Part shown: positions 26,461 to 35,236 of the stretch, piece after piece
Position numbering within the stretch: position 1 is the first letter of the stretch
Layout of the letters: each line of letters opens with the position of its first letter
Assembly: GCF_001905665.1 (NCBI RefSeq)
Contig: NZ_LIVX01000002.1
Coordinates: 817,420 to 881,419 of the forward strand
Reading direction: 5' to 3'
Origin: Streptomyces sp. CB02261
GTDB lineage: Bacteria > Actinomycetota > Actinomycetes > Streptomycetales > Streptomycetaceae
Length of the DNA stretch: 64,000 nt
The notes under the pieces: generated by a model
What the model was told of the DNA's origin: nothing
What the model saw: only the letters and a program-made list of their open reading frames with translations
Databases searched by the model: none
Position numbers and translations under genes: made by a program

Positions 26461-29400
26461 ATGTCCGACTCCGCGCGCTCGCGCACACGATCCCGAAGAT
26501 CCCGAAGGTCGCTCCTTCTGGTTCCCGCCCTGCTGACGACCCTGCTCGTCCCCATGCTTCCGGCGGGTACGGCCCTGGCGGCCACGCCCGAGCCGGTCGC
26601 GTCGGCCGCCTCCGCTTCGGCTCCGGCCGCCCAGGCCCCGGGCGCCCAGGCCCCGGGCGAGCCCGCGGCCCGGCCGCAGGGCGCCGACGAACCGACGCCG
26701 ACGCCGGACCCGACGCCGTCGGACCCGACGGAGACGGTCACCCCGGCCCCTTCGACGGAACCGACGGCGGAGCCCTGCGCACCGCTCCCGCTCGCGCCGC
26801 TGGGTGAGCCGGGCGACGCGATCCGCCAGGTCGCCATCGAGTCCCAGTCCACCGCCTGCTTCACGGTCACCGTCGAGCAGGCCGGCACGCACCGCATCCT
26901 CATCGACGGCGGCTACGACACCTACCCGGGGCTGTACTCGGGTGAGGACAAGGTCACGTGCCAGGACTGGTCCTACAAGGACGCCTGGTGCGACCTGGCC
27001 GCCGGCCAGTACACGCTGAAGCTCACCAACCACGCCTGGGAGACCGCCCGGAACCGGGTCGCCCTCGTCCCGCTGGCGGCCACCGCCCAGGGCGCGTGCC
27101 CCGCCGTCCCCGGCACCGGGTACACCACGGCCCCGGCGACCGGTACGGGCGCCGGCGCGCTCGGCGTCGTCTGCCACACCTTCACCGCCGCCCCGGGCGA
27201 GCGGGTCACGACCGAACTGCGGCGCTCCGGCTACGGCGACTCCTTCGCGTGGATCTCCGACGCGACCGGCAAGCGCCTGTGCGTGGAGCGCAACCAGGAC
27301 GGCTCCGAGGGCTGCGTCCTGCCCGGGGGCACCGGCGGCTACCGCGTCCACGCGATCGTCGGCGACCAGGAGGACGGCACCCGCTCCCCGTACACCCTGA
27401 AGGTCCGGCGTCTGTCCGACCCCGAGGGCTGCGCCACCGTCGCCCCGGCCGTCTACGGCACCGCGCCGGACCGGTCCGGACCCGCGACCGGCTGCAAGAC
27501 CTTCACGCCCACCGCGTCCGGCCGCTACGACGTGCGGGCCGTGAGCGAGGAGGGCCACCGCAGCAACGTCTCCGTGTACGCCCAGGACGGCACCTACGCC
27601 TGCCGGGGCTACGACGCGTTCTGCACGCTCACCGCGGGCACCACGTACACCGTCCTCACCGACGACGCCGTCCAGGTCTTCGGCCGCGGCTCCACCGAGG
27701 GCTGCGTGGACGGGGTCGCGCTCGCCGCCGCCTACCGGGGCACGTTCTCCGCGCCCGGTGAGGTCCACTGCCTGAACCTGCCGGTGCCGCAGGGCGCGCA
27801 CCTCGCCGTCCTGTCGGACCTCGGCACCGACATCACGGTGTACGACGCGACCGGCGCCGAGCAGTGCCTCAACGCCACGAACCTGTGGGACGCCACCTGC
27901 GTGCTCGGCGGAACCGCCCCCTACCGGGCGGTCGTCGTCGACGAGGACGTGAACGAGGGCGGCGACGGCTACGGTCTCGTCGTCCACCGCACCGACGCTC
28001 CCGCGCCCGCCGCCTGCCGGACCTTCACCGCGGGCGACTTCAGCGCGGCCCCGGCCCGCTCGGTCGTCAGGACCGGTGACGGCGTCTTCGCCGACTGCCT
28101 CACGATCCCCGCCGGCGCCCACTCCGCCAACGAGCTGTTCCAGATCGCGAAGGGCACGGGCGGCCTGTCCGCCGAGGCCGTCGTGGTGGACGCCCAGGGC
28201 AAGGTCAGCTGCGAGATCCGCAACTACTACGGCACCTTCTCGGTCTGTGACCTGACCCCGGGCCTCGCCCACATGGTCCTCGTCCAGGGCCGTGACGCGG
28301 CCGGCGAGACCCCGCTGACCCGCCAGGACGTCACCGCGACCGCGGTCGGCTGCGTGACGACCCCGGCCGTCGCCGTCGGCGGCCCGTCCACCGGAGGCGT
28401 CCCGGCCGCGCCCGGCACGTTCCAGTGCCGCCGGGTCACGACGTCCGCCGCCGGGGACACCCTGCACCTGGACGTGCGGGACACCGGCGACGCCGTCCGG
28501 CTCATGGCGTTCGACGCCGAGGGTGACGTGGTCTGCGACTACTTCACCAGGGGCTGTGCCGCCACCGGTTCCGCCGCGTACCAGGTGCTGCTCCAGGTCC
28601 CGGCGGGCGGCACCTCTCCCGCCGCCTACCGGCTCGACGCAGCGCGCATCGGCACGCCTTCCGGGCCCGCCCCGGAGTGCGCCCAGGTGGCGAACGTGAG
28701 CTACGGCTTCGGCCCCCTCACCGGCACCCTCAGCGAGCAGCACAGCGCGCTGTGCTGGGCGGTGCCGACCGCCTCGGGCGACCGTTTCGACGTGACCCTC
28801 ACCCCGGCCGGCACCTTCGAGACGATGCCCCGGCCGCGGCTGTACGACCGGAGCAGCCGTGTGAACGCCTGCGGCGGCGCGTACACGAGCGAGGGCCAGG
28901 TCTACCAGTGCTCGCTGTCCAACGCGTACCCGAAGACGGCCAAGCCGACCACGCTCGTGATCGGCCTCCCGGAGAAGCCGGCGCAGACCTCCACGCCGGT
29001 CCACGCGCAGTTCTCCTGTGACGGACCCGTCTGCGGGACCGACGAGCGCTCCCTCGGCACCGTCGGTCCGGCCACGCTCGGCCGCGGGAAGATCACCATG
29101 ACCGTCACCGGCTCGGCGCTGCCCGCCTCCGCCAAGGTCGTGCTGACGAACGGGTCCTACCGGGCCGAGTCCACCACCGTCTCCGTCGCGCCGGACCGGC
29201 GCAGCATGACGGTGGCCCTCGACCTGACCGGTGCGCCGCTCGGTTCGCTGAGCACGAGCGTCCACGCGTTCGGCGCGCAGTACATGAAGCCGTCGGTCAC
29301 GGTGGTCGCCGCGCTCCGCAACACCACCGCCCCCACCGTCGTCGGCACCCCCGTCATCGGTGCCAAGGTGACGGCCGGGAACGGCGCCTGGTCGCCGGCG

Positions 29401-30126
29401 GCCGACTCGTTCGTCTACCAGTGGAAGGCCAACGGCGTCTCCATCTCCGGCGCCACCGCCTCCTCGTACGTGGTGCCCTCCACGCTCCTCGGCAAGCAGC
29501 TGTCCGTGGCCGTCGGCGCCCGCAAGGCCGGACACCCGGCCGTGCTCGCCACCAGCGCCGGCGTGACCGTCAAGGCCCTCGCACCGAAGCCGACACGGAA
29601 CCCGTACATCACCGGCTCCGCGCGCGTGGGCGGGAAGGTCACGGCCGTGGTCGGCGCCTGGTCGCCCGCGCCGACCTCGTACACCTACCAGTGGCGCGTC
29701 AACGGCCTCGCCATCCCCGGCGCGACCGGCGCGAGCTACGTCCTGCCCCCGGCGGCCCTCGGCAAGAAGCTGACCGTGACCGTCGCCGCGCACCGGACCG
29801 GCCACCTCAGCGGCGCGTACACGACCGCCGGGTACACCGTCGCCCTCGGCCTCGCGCCGAAGGCGACGACCGCTCCCTACGTCACCGGCACCGTCCGGGT
29901 CGGGCGGGTCCTCACCCTCAACCGGGGCGCCTGGACGCCGGCACCGACCTCGTACACCTACCAGTGGTACGCCAACGGGCGGGCCATCGCCGGCGCGACG
30001 CGGGCCACGCACACCCTCACCGCGGCGCAGCGCGGGACCCGGATCACCGTCAAGGTGACGGCCCACCGGACCGGCCACACCGCCGGCACCGCCTGGACCC
30101 GGTCGACGGCGGCGGTCACCGGCTGA
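26461..30126 (+). CDS. Large secreted repeat protein with C-terminal Ig-like domains
   Basis: About 1,221 residues, exported: Arg-rich start, hydrophobic LLVPALLTTLLVPMLPAGTALA and an Ala-Ala cleavage site, then an Ala/Pro/Thr-rich linker to ~110. Residues ~110-870 hold repeated Cys-containing beta modules (pattern C-x-T-F/V...G-RY...C). From ~953 there are three ~85-residue Ig-like repeats, each with GAWSPAP-like, YQW-x-x-NG and GKKLTV/GTRITV blocks. No LPXTG anchor or catalytic motif is seen. The ATG at 26461 follows GGGGGGAACGG; an earlier ATG at 26431 is possible. Likely an extracellular adhesin or binding protein. Confidence 0.82.
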   Translation: MSDSARSRTRSRRSRRSLLLVPALLTTLLVPMLPAGTALAATPEPVASAASASAPAAQAPGAQAPGEPAARPQGADEPTPTPDPTPSDPTETVTPAPSTEPTAEPCAPLPLAPLGEPGDAIRQVAIESQSTACFTVTVEQAGTHRILIDGGYDTYPGLYSGEDKVTCQDWSYKDAWCDLAAGQYTLKLTNHAWETARNRVALVPLAATAQGACPAVPGTGYTTAPATGTGAGALGVVCHTFTAAPGERVTTELRRSGYGDSFAWISDATGKRLCVERNQDGSEGCVLPGGTGGYRVHAIVGDQEDGTRSPYTLKVRRLSDPEGCATVAPAVYGTAPDRSGPATGCKTFTPTASGRYDVRAVSEEGHRSNVSVYAQDGTYACRGYDAFCTLTAGTTYTVLTDDAVQVFGRGSTEGCVDGVALAAAYRGTFSAPGEVHCLNLPVPQGAHLAVLSDLGTDITVYDATGAEQCLNATNLWDATCVLGGTAPYRAVVVDEDVNEGGDGYGLVVHRTDAPAPAACRTFTAGDFSAAPARSVVRTGDGVFADCLTIPAGAHSANELFQIAKGTGGLSAEAVVVDAQGKVSCEIRNYYGTFSVCDLTPGLAHMVLVQGRDAAGETPLTRQDVTATAVGCVTTPAVAVGGPSTGGVPAAPGTFQCRRVTTSAAGDTLHLDVRDTGDAVRLMAFDAEGDVVCDYFTRGCAATGSAAYQVLLQVPAGGTSPAAYRLDAARIGTPSGPAPECAQVANVSYGFGPLTGTLSEQHSALCWAVPTASGDRFDVTLTPAGTFETMPRPRLYDRSSRVNACGGAYTSEGQVYQCSLSNAYPKTAKPTTLVIGLPEKPAQTSTPVHAQFSCDGPVCGTDERSLGTVGPATLGRGKITMTVTGSALPASAKVVLTNGSYRAESTTVSVAPDRRSMTVALDLTGAPLGSLSTSVHAFGAQYMKPSVTVVAALRNTTAPTVVGTPVIGAKVTAGNGAWSPAADSFVYQWKANGVSISGATASSYVVPSTLLGKQLSVAVGARKAGHPAVLATSAGVTVKALAPKPTRNPYITGSARVGGKVTAVVGAWSPAPTSYTYQWRVNGLAIPGATGASYVLPPAALGKKLTVTVAAHRTGHLSGAYTTAGYTVALGLAPKATTAPYVTGTVRVGRVLTLNRGAWTPAPTSYTYQWYANGRAIAGATRATHTLTAAQRGTRITVKVTAHRTGHTAGTAWTRSTAAVTG

Positions 30127-30145
30127 CCCGTCCACCCGCTCCACG

Positions 30146-30183
30146 GCCCCCGGGGGCGACGGTCGTCCGTCGCACCCGGGGGC
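30146..30183 (+). terminator. Terminator after the large secreted protein gene
   Basis: A 17-base arm at 30146-30162 pairs with 30167-30183 with a single mismatch and a TCGT loop, about 20 bases after the stop. Confidence 0.8.
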
Positions 30184-30190
30184 TTCCTAT

Positions 30191-30205
30191 CTGACGAGCC
30201 GTCAG
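30191..30205. promoter_or_regulatory. CTGAC-N5-GTCAG operator, site D
   Basis: CTGACGAGCCGTCAG, ending only 5 bases before the first ATG of the flavin reductase gene, so a bound repressor would block the promoter or the very start of transcription. Confidence 0.8.
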
Positions 30206-30210
30206 TTTCA

Positions 30211-30819
30211 ATGGGCGGTGTGATGGGACACGCGGGGATGGCGGCCACCGCCGTCCGACACCTGAGAGCGGCCGGGTCGCCGACGGCCGTCGAACCACTG
30301 CCCCGGCCGGTACTGCGCGCGGTACGGGCGGACGAGCGGCCGCCCGTCGACCCGGCCGAGTTCCGCCGGGTCCTCGGCCACTTCGCGAGCGGGGTCACGA
30401 TCGTGACGGCCCTCGACGCCGACGGCCCGGCGGGCTTCGCCTGCCAGTCCTTCGCCTCGCTCTCCCTCGACCCGCCCCTGGTCGCCTTCATGGTCGCCCG
30501 GACGTCGACGACCTGGCCCCGGATCGCCGCCGCGGGAACCTTCTGCGTCAACGTCCTCGGCGCCGGCCAGGCCGGACTGTGCCGGGCGTTCGCGGTGAGC
30601 GGCGCCGACAAGTTCGCGGGCGTGGCCTGGACCCCGGCCCCGGTCACCGGCTCCCCGCTGCTGCCGGACGCCCCGGCCTGGATCGACTGCACGATCACCA
30701 CCGTCCACACGGGCGGCGACCACCTGATCGTGGTCGGCCGGGTGGAGTCCCTGGACACGACGAACGAGGACGCGCCGCTGCTCTTCCACCGGGGCCACTT
30801 CGGCCACTTCACCCCGTAG
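30211..30819 (+). CDS. Flavin reductase (HpaC/HsaB-like)
   Basis: FMN-binding split-barrel reductase of about 202 residues that supplies reduced flavin to a two-component monooxygenase. The family core is FRRVLGHFASGVTIVTALDADG, ACQSFASLSLDPPLVAFMVAR and FCVNVLG, with the terminal FHRGHFGHF. The N-terminal ~40 residues are an unconserved extension, and the ATG at 30223 or an even later start is possible. No oxygenase partner adjoins it; operator site D places it in the acyl-CoA regulon. Confidence 0.87.
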   Translation: MGGVMGHAGMAATAVRHLRAAGSPTAVEPLPRPVLRAVRADERPPVDPAEFRRVLGHFASGVTIVTALDADGPAGFACQSFASLSLDPPLVAFMVARTSTTWPRIAAAGTFCVNVLGAGQAGLCRAFAVSGADKFAGVAWTPAPVTGSPLLPDAPAWIDCTITTVHTGGDHLIVVGRVESLDTTNEDAPLLFHRGHFGHFTP

Positions 30820-30917
30820 CGACGCCACCTACAGGCCCCGGTGCGGACCTCCGCCCAGCCGGGCAGCACCGGCCCCGCCGTCGTGGCCCTCCGCACCGGC
30901 GGGCGGCACCCACCCCC

Positions 30918-30957
30918 GTCGTGGGCATTCGCCCCGCTGGGGCGGAGCCCACCCGCC
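30918..30957 (+). repeat. Dispersed intergenic repeat, copy 1
   Basis: Begins GTCGTGGGCATTCGCCCCGC and shares GTGGGCATTCG-N4-GCTGGGGCGG with copy 2. It is partial at its right end. Confidence 0.7.
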
Positions 30958-30961
30958 CCCC

Positions 30962-31014
30962 GTTGTGGGCATTCGTTCTGCTGGGGCGGAACGGGTGGGC
31001 ACAACGGACGGCGC
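30962..31014 (+). repeat. Dispersed intergenic repeat, copy 2
   Basis: Core GTTGTGGGCATTCGTTCTGC followed by TGGGGCGGAACGGGTGGGCA and CAACGGACGGCG. Copy 3, about 100 bases to the right, is the same element inverted. Confidence 0.8.
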
Positions 31015-31044
31015 CCCGTGCCGGGCCTGGGCTTCCGCGCCTGA

Positions 31045-31081
31045 ACCCGCACCCCGTGCACGGCCCACAGGGGGTGCGGGT
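31045..31081. terminator. Strong hairpin between the inverted repeats
   Basis: ACCCGCACCCC (31045-31055) pairs perfectly with GGGGTGCGGGT (31071-31081). It could end transcription from either side or be part of the repeat cassette. The rest of the 549-base gap holds no recognisable gene. Confidence 0.6.
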
Positions 31082-31112
31082 CAGGGCACAGGGGGCGGAG
31101 GCGCCCGCCAAG

Positions 31113-31160
31113 GGCGCCGTCCCGTGTGCCCACCCGTCCCGCCCAGCGGGACGAATGCCC
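31113..31160 (-). repeat. Dispersed intergenic repeat, copy 3 (inverted)
   Basis: Reverse-complement version of copy 2: GCCGTCCCGTGTGCCCACCC, then the complementary GGGACGAATGCCCACA. With copy 2 it could form a very long imperfect stem. Confidence 0.78.
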
Positions 31161-31368
31161 ACACGGCGGGTGGGGCGGCTCCGCCGGGCCCTGCCCCCGC
31201 ACCGGGCGCGCCGCAAGGGACGAGCGATCGCCCGCACGGGGGTGGGGCCGCGGGCGCGGCGAGGGGCCGCAGACACCCCGCACGGGGGACGCCCGCACCG
31301 TCGGCGCGGCACGGAGCAGGGCGGGGACGCGGCAATGGGTGCCGGGCGGCCGTAGGCGGGTCGGCGCG

Positions 31369-32664
31369 TCACGCTCCCGTCAGGGACGGGCGGCGGATCA
31401 CCAGGGCCATCAGGGCCGCCGCCGCGCACAGGGCACCCGACGCGTACCAGACGACGTCGTACGAGCCGAAGACGTCCCGGGCCAGCCCGCCCGCGAAGGC
31501 GACGACCGCCGCGCCCACCTGGTGGGAGGCGAGGACCCAGCCGAAGACGATCGCCGAGTCCTCGCCGTAGTGCTCCCGGCAGAGGGCGATCGTGGGCGGG
31601 ACGGTGGCCACCCAGTCGAGGCCGTAGAAGACGATGAAGAACAGCATCGGCGGGTGCACGGAGGGCGCCAGCAGCATCGGCAGGAAGAGCAGCGAGACAC
31701 CGCGGAGGGCGTAGTACACGGCGAGCAGCCGGCGGGCGGAGAAGCGGTCCGTGAACCAGCCCGAGGCGATCGTGCCGACGACGTCGAAGACACCGATCAC
31801 CGCGAGGAGTCCCGCGGCGGCCGTGACGGGCATCCCGTGGTCGTGGGCGGCGGGCACGAAGTGCGTCTTGACGAGGCCGTTCGTGGACGCTCCGCAGATC
31901 GCGAACGAGCCGGCGAGCAGCCAGAAGGGGCCGGTGCGGGCCGCCTTGAGGAGGACGGTGACCGCGCGGCGGGCCGCGCCCGTCACGGGGGCGGGCTTGT
32001 CGGCGTACTCCCCGCCGTACGGGGCGAGTCCGACGTCCGCCGGGTGGTCGCGGAGCAGCAGCCAGACGAAGGGGACGACCGCGAGGGCGGCGAGCGCCAC
32101 GGTCACGGCGGCGGGGCGCCAGCCGTGGTGCTCGACCAGCCAGGAGAGCAGGGGCAGGAAGATCAGCTGCCCGGAGGCGCCGGCCGCGGTGAGGATGCCG
32201 GTCACCAGGCCCCGGCGGCCGACGAACCAGCGGTTGGTGACGGTCGCGGCGAACGCGAGGGCCATCGAGCCGCTGCCGAGGCCGACGAGGACGCCCCAGT
32301 AGAGGACGAGCTGCCAGGCGGCCGTCATCCACACGGTGAGGAGCGAGCCCACGGAGATGACCGTCAGGGCGACGGCGACGACCCGGCGGATGCCGAAGCG
32401 GTCCATGAGGGCGGCGGCGAAGGGCGCCGTCAGGCCGTAGAGGGCGAGGTTCACCGAGACGGCGAAGCCGATGGTGCCGCGCGACCAGTCGAACTCCTCG
32501 TGCAGCGGCTCGATCAGCAGGCCCGGCAGCGACGCGAAGGCCGCGGCCCCGATGATCGTGACGAAGGTGACCGCCGCGACGAACCAGGCGCGGTGGATCC
32601 GGGGGTTGCGGGCGGCGGCCGGTCCGTCGGGCGTACGGGCGGGCGTCTCGGTTGTCTGGGCCAT
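31369..32664 (-). CDS. MFS transporter (monocarboxylate/OFA-like)
   Basis: 431-residue transporter with twelve predicted membrane helices. After TM2 it has the MFS motif region ALMDRFGIRRVVAV, and the second half repeats it (GWFTDRFSARRLLAV). A longer central loop (DHPADVGLAPYGGEYADKP) is typical of the monocarboxylate/oxalate-formate-like subgroup. The ATG at 32664 follows GGGAGG. Because it lies between acyl-CoA regulon loci it could import their substrate, but no CTGAC-type operator precedes it, so that link is weak. Confidence 0.85.
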   Translation of the reverse strand: MAQTTETPARTPDGPAAARNPRIHRAWFVAAVTFVTIIGAAAFASLPGLLIEPLHEEFDWSRGTIGFAVSVNLALYGLTAPFAAALMDRFGIRRVVAVALTVISVGSLLTVWMTAAWQLVLYWGVLVGLGSGSMALAFAATVTNRWFVGRRGLVTGILTAAGASGQLIFLPLLSWLVEHHGWRPAAVTVALAALAVVPFVWLLLRDHPADVGLAPYGGEYADKPAPVTGAARRAVTVLLKAARTGPFWLLAGSFAICGASTNGLVKTHFVPAAHDHGMPVTAAAGLLAVIGVFDVVGTIASGWFTDRFSARRLLAVYYALRGVSLLFLPMLLAPSVHPPMLFFIVFYGLDWVATVPPTIALCREHYGEDSAIVFGWVLASHQVGAAVVAFAGGLARDVFGSYDVVWYASGALCAAAALMALVIRRPSLTGA

Positions 32665-32702
32665 GCCAGTGAGCCTCCCGTCTCGGGCGCGTCCCGGCCA
32701 TT

Positions 32703-32921
32703 GGCCCGAATGACAGGTTTCCAAAGAATCGGGCCACACCCGGGGCCAAGCCGGGTCACACCCCGGGCCAAGCCGGGTCACTCCCCGGCCACTCCGGGCC
32801 CCCCGGCCACCCCGGACCCCGCCGGCCCCACCCAGGGTCCCGTCGGCCACCTCGGGCCCCGGACCCCGCCGGCCACCCCGGAGAACCCGCCAACCCCACC
32901 CCGGCCCCTCCGCCCCCACCC
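32703..32921. repeat. Intergenic inverted repeat and GC-rich minisatellite
   Basis: An inverted repeat (GGCCCGA at 32703-32709, TCGGGCC at 32729-32735) flanks the A+T-richer core TTTCCAAAGAAT, perhaps a promoter or operator of the leftward MFS gene. Then come two 22-bp tandem copies (32735-32756 and 32757-32778) and degenerate copies of CCGGCCACCCCGGACCCC up to ~32885. No gene is apparent here. Confidence 0.6.
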
Positions 32922-34169
32922 CTACACCCGCGCCAGCGTCCTGATCGGTCGGGCCGCCAGCAGCGCGCCCACCACGAGCACCGCGATCCCCGCCCCCGCG
33001 AGCAGCACCTCCTCCGTGCCGACCGCCGCCGCCACCGGCCCCGACAGGGTGCGGCCGACGCCCATCATCAGGAGCGAGCCGGCCACGTCGTACGCGTGCA
33101 TCCGGTTCAGGGCCTCCTGCGGTACGTGCGTCTGGACGGCCGTCGACCACATCACCAGCCAGAACGCGAAGGCCGCCCCGCCGATGAACTGGCCCGCCCC
33201 GAGCAGGGCCACCGGCGCGCCGAGACCGAGCAGGAGGAGGTTCACGGGGAGGCCGAGGAGGGCGACCGCGCCCGCCGCGAGGGGCGTGCGGGGGCGCAGC
33301 CGGAGGGCGAGCAGGCCGCCGACGGCGCTTCCGGCGCCGTTGACGGCCATGAGCACGCCGTAGGTGGCCGAGCCGTGGTCCTCGGTGACGAGGCTCGCGG
33401 TGAGCGGCACCATGGGTCCCGCGACGGTCAGCCCGTACACCGTCCAGATGGAGATGACCCCCCAGAGCCAGCTCCGGGCCTTGAACTCGCGCCAGCCTCC
33501 GGCGAGTTCGGCGCCGAGCGAGTCGCGGCGCAGGGAGTCGGACGGGAGGCGCGGGATGCGCATGAGGGCGAGGCAGAGGGCGCTGACCGCGAACGTGGCG
33601 CCGTTGACGGCGAACGCGGCGCCCGCGCTCCACACCGCGACGAGGAGGCCGGCGGCGGCCGGGCCCGCCATGGTCATGAGGGCTTCGACGACCCGCAGGA
33701 CGGCGTTGGCGCGCTGCACGTCGGAGGCGATGCGCGGGATCGTGGAGGCGACGCCGGGCTGGAAGAGGGCGGCGCCCATGCCGGCGGCGACGGAGAGGAC
33801 GTACACCGCCCAGAGCGGCGGGCTGCCGAGGGTGAAGGAGACGGCGAGGACGGCGGCTCCGGGCAGGCGCAGCAGATCGGCGAGGATCATCATGCGGCGG
33901 GCGGTGAACCGGTCCGCGAGGACCCCGCCGAAGAGGACGAAGAGCGCGAAGGCGGCCGTCCAGCCGCCGAGCGCGTAGCCCACGGTGGAGCCGGGGTGGC
34001 CGGCGCCGAGGAGCCCTGCGGCGAAGGCGACGGGGACCATGCCCTCGCCGAAGACGGCGACGCCCCGGGCGACGAAGAAGAGCCGGAAGTTACGGTTCCA
34101 GAGCGCGGGCGGGGCGGGCGGGGCGGGAATCCGCTCGGCGGCCTCAGACTTGTACGTGTTGTCCGTCAC
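32922..34169 (-). CDS. MFS transporter (EntS/MFS_3-like exporter)
   Basis: 415-residue transporter resembling the exporter subgroup with the drug and siderophore exporter EntS. N-terminal LWNRNFRLFFVARGVAVFGEGM, motif A-like LADRFTARRMMI, and later GGLLALRLRPRTPLAAG. The GTG at 34169 is chosen because upstream sequence would run through the DasR-like site and into the divergent AraC gene. Divergent placement suggests the AraC regulator controls it. The cargo is unknown. Confidence 0.82.
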   Translation of the reverse strand: MTDNTYKSEAAERIPAPPAPPALWNRNFRLFFVARGVAVFGEGMVPVAFAAGLLGAGHPGSTVGYALGGWTAAFALFVLFGGVLADRFTARRMMILADLLRLPGAAVLAVSFTLGSPPLWAVYVLSVAAGMGAALFQPGVASTIPRIASDVQRANAVLRVVEALMTMAGPAAAGLLVAVWSAGAAFAVNGATFAVSALCLALMRIPRLPSDSLRRDSLGAELAGGWREFKARSWLWGVISIWTVYGLTVAGPMVPLTASLVTEDHGSATYGVLMAVNGAGSAVGGLLALRLRPRTPLAAGAVALLGLPVNLLLLGLGAPVALLGAGQFIGGAAFAFWLVMWSTAVQTHVPQEALNRMHAYDVAGSLLMMGVGRTLSGPVAAAVGTEEVLLAGAGIAVLVVGALLAARPIRTLARV

Positions 34170-34190
34170 GGACAGCTGACCTATCACCCG

Positions 34191-34206
34191 AGTGGTCTGG
34201 ACCACC
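34191..34206. promoter_or_regulatory. DasR-responsive-element-like palindrome
   Basis: AGTGGTCTGGACCACC matches the DasR (GntR-family) element ACTGGTCTAGACCACT at 13 of 16 positions and contains the perfect palindrome GTGGTC-TG-GACCAC. It stands between the divergent MFS exporter and AraC-type genes. DasR senses GlcNAc-derived metabolites in Streptomyces. The site is seen; regulation is inferred. Confidence 0.6.
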
Positions 34207-34234
34207 AGTGGATTTTCCGGAGGGGACACCGCCC

Positions 34235-35236
34235 GTGCCGCCGACACCCCGGCCCCCGACGCCGCCGCACCGCGTCGCCGTCCTCGCGCTGCCCGGTCTC
34301 CTCCCCTTCGAGCTGGGCATCCCGCACCGCATCTTCGGCCGCGCCCGCGACGCCGAGGGCCGGCTGCTGTACGAGATCGTCACCTGCGCCCCGGTCGCCG
34401 GGCCCGTCCAGACCGACGCCGACTTCGCCGTCCACGTCGAGCACGGCCCGGAGGCGCTCGCCACCGCCGACACCGTCGTCGTCCCCGCCTCGTACGAACT
34501 CGGCCCGGTCTACGACGAGGGCAGGCTCACCGACGAGCTCGCGGCCGCCCTCGCCCACATACGGCCCGGGACCCGGCTCGTCTCCATCTGCACCGGCGGG
34601 TACGTGCTCGCCGCCGCCGGTCTCCTCGACGGGCGCCCAGCCACCACCCACTGGTCCTCCGCCGAGCACTTCCAGCGTCTCTTCCCGCGCGTACGGGTCG
34701 ACGCGGACGTCCTGTTCGTCGACGACGGCGACGTCCTCACCTCGGCGGGCGTGGCCGCCGGGATCGACCTGTGCCTGCACATCGTGCGCCGCGACCACGG
34801 TACGGCCGTCGCCAACGACGTCGCCCGCAGGACCGTCGTGCCGCCGCACCGGGACGGCGGCCAGGCCCAGTACATCGAGCGGCCCCTGCCGGAGGCCGGC
34901 ACCCACACGACGACGTCCGCGCGCGCGTGGGCGCTCGCCCGCCTCCACGAGCCGATCCAGCTGCGGGACCTGGCCGAGAAGGAGGCCATGAGCGTACGGA
35001 CGTTCACCCGCCGCTTCCGTGACGAGGTCGGCATCAGCCCCGGCCAGTGGCTCACCCAGCAGCGCGTGGAGCGCGCCCGGCACCTGCTGGAGTCCACCGA
35101 CCTGCCCGTCGACCGGGTCGCGCGGGACGCGGGCTTCGGCACGGCCCAGTCGCTGCGGTCGCACCTGATGAGCGCGATCGGGGTGACCCCGACGTCCTAC
35201 CGGCGCACCTTCCGCACCGGCGCGACGGCGTCCTGA
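34235..35236 (+). CDS. AraC-family regulator with N-terminal DJ-1/PfpI-type (GATase1-like) domain
   Basis: About 333 residues. Residues ~5-190 form a DJ-1/PfpI-like sensor (VAVLALPGLLPFELGIPHRIFG, and SICTGGYVLAAAGLLDGRPATTHW at the nucleophile-elbow position). The C-terminal AraC DNA-binding domain has two helix-turn-helices (RDLAEKEAMSVRTFTRRFRDE; PVDRVARDAGFGTAQSLRSHL). I prefer the GTG at 34235, behind GGAGGGG, to the ATG at 34208, which has no ribosome site. It overlaps the next, convergent gene by 40 bases. Such regulators often control a neighbouring transporter or catabolic gene. Confidence 0.87.
   Translation: MPPTPRPPTPPHRVAVLALPGLLPFELGIPHRIFGRARDAEGRLLYEIVTCAPVAGPVQTDADFAVHVEHGPEALATADTVVVPASYELGPVYDEGRLTDELAAALAHIRPGTRLVSICTGGYVLAAAGLLDGRPATTHWSSAEHFQRLFPRVRVDADVLFVDDGDVLTSAGVAAGIDLCLHIVRRDHGTAVANDVARRTVVPPHRDGGQAQYIERPLPEAGTHTTTSARAWALARLHEPIQLRDLAEKEAMSVRTFTRRFRDEVGISPGQWLTQQRVERARHLLESTDLPVDRVARDAGFGTAQSLRSHLMSAIGVTPTSYRRTFRTGATAS

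Noticed and set aside
23341..30144. A 2,267-codon open frame on the minus strand
   Set aside because: It lies opposite the acyl-CoA synthetase, enoyl-CoA hydratase and secreted-protein genes. Very high G+C at third positions leaves complementary frames open; its product is Arg/Gly/Val-rich with no domain.
30809..33633. Long frames in other phases around the MFS gene
   Set aside because: Only the 31369-32664 frame gives membrane helices and MFS motifs. The others are shadows extended by GC-rich intergenic repeats.
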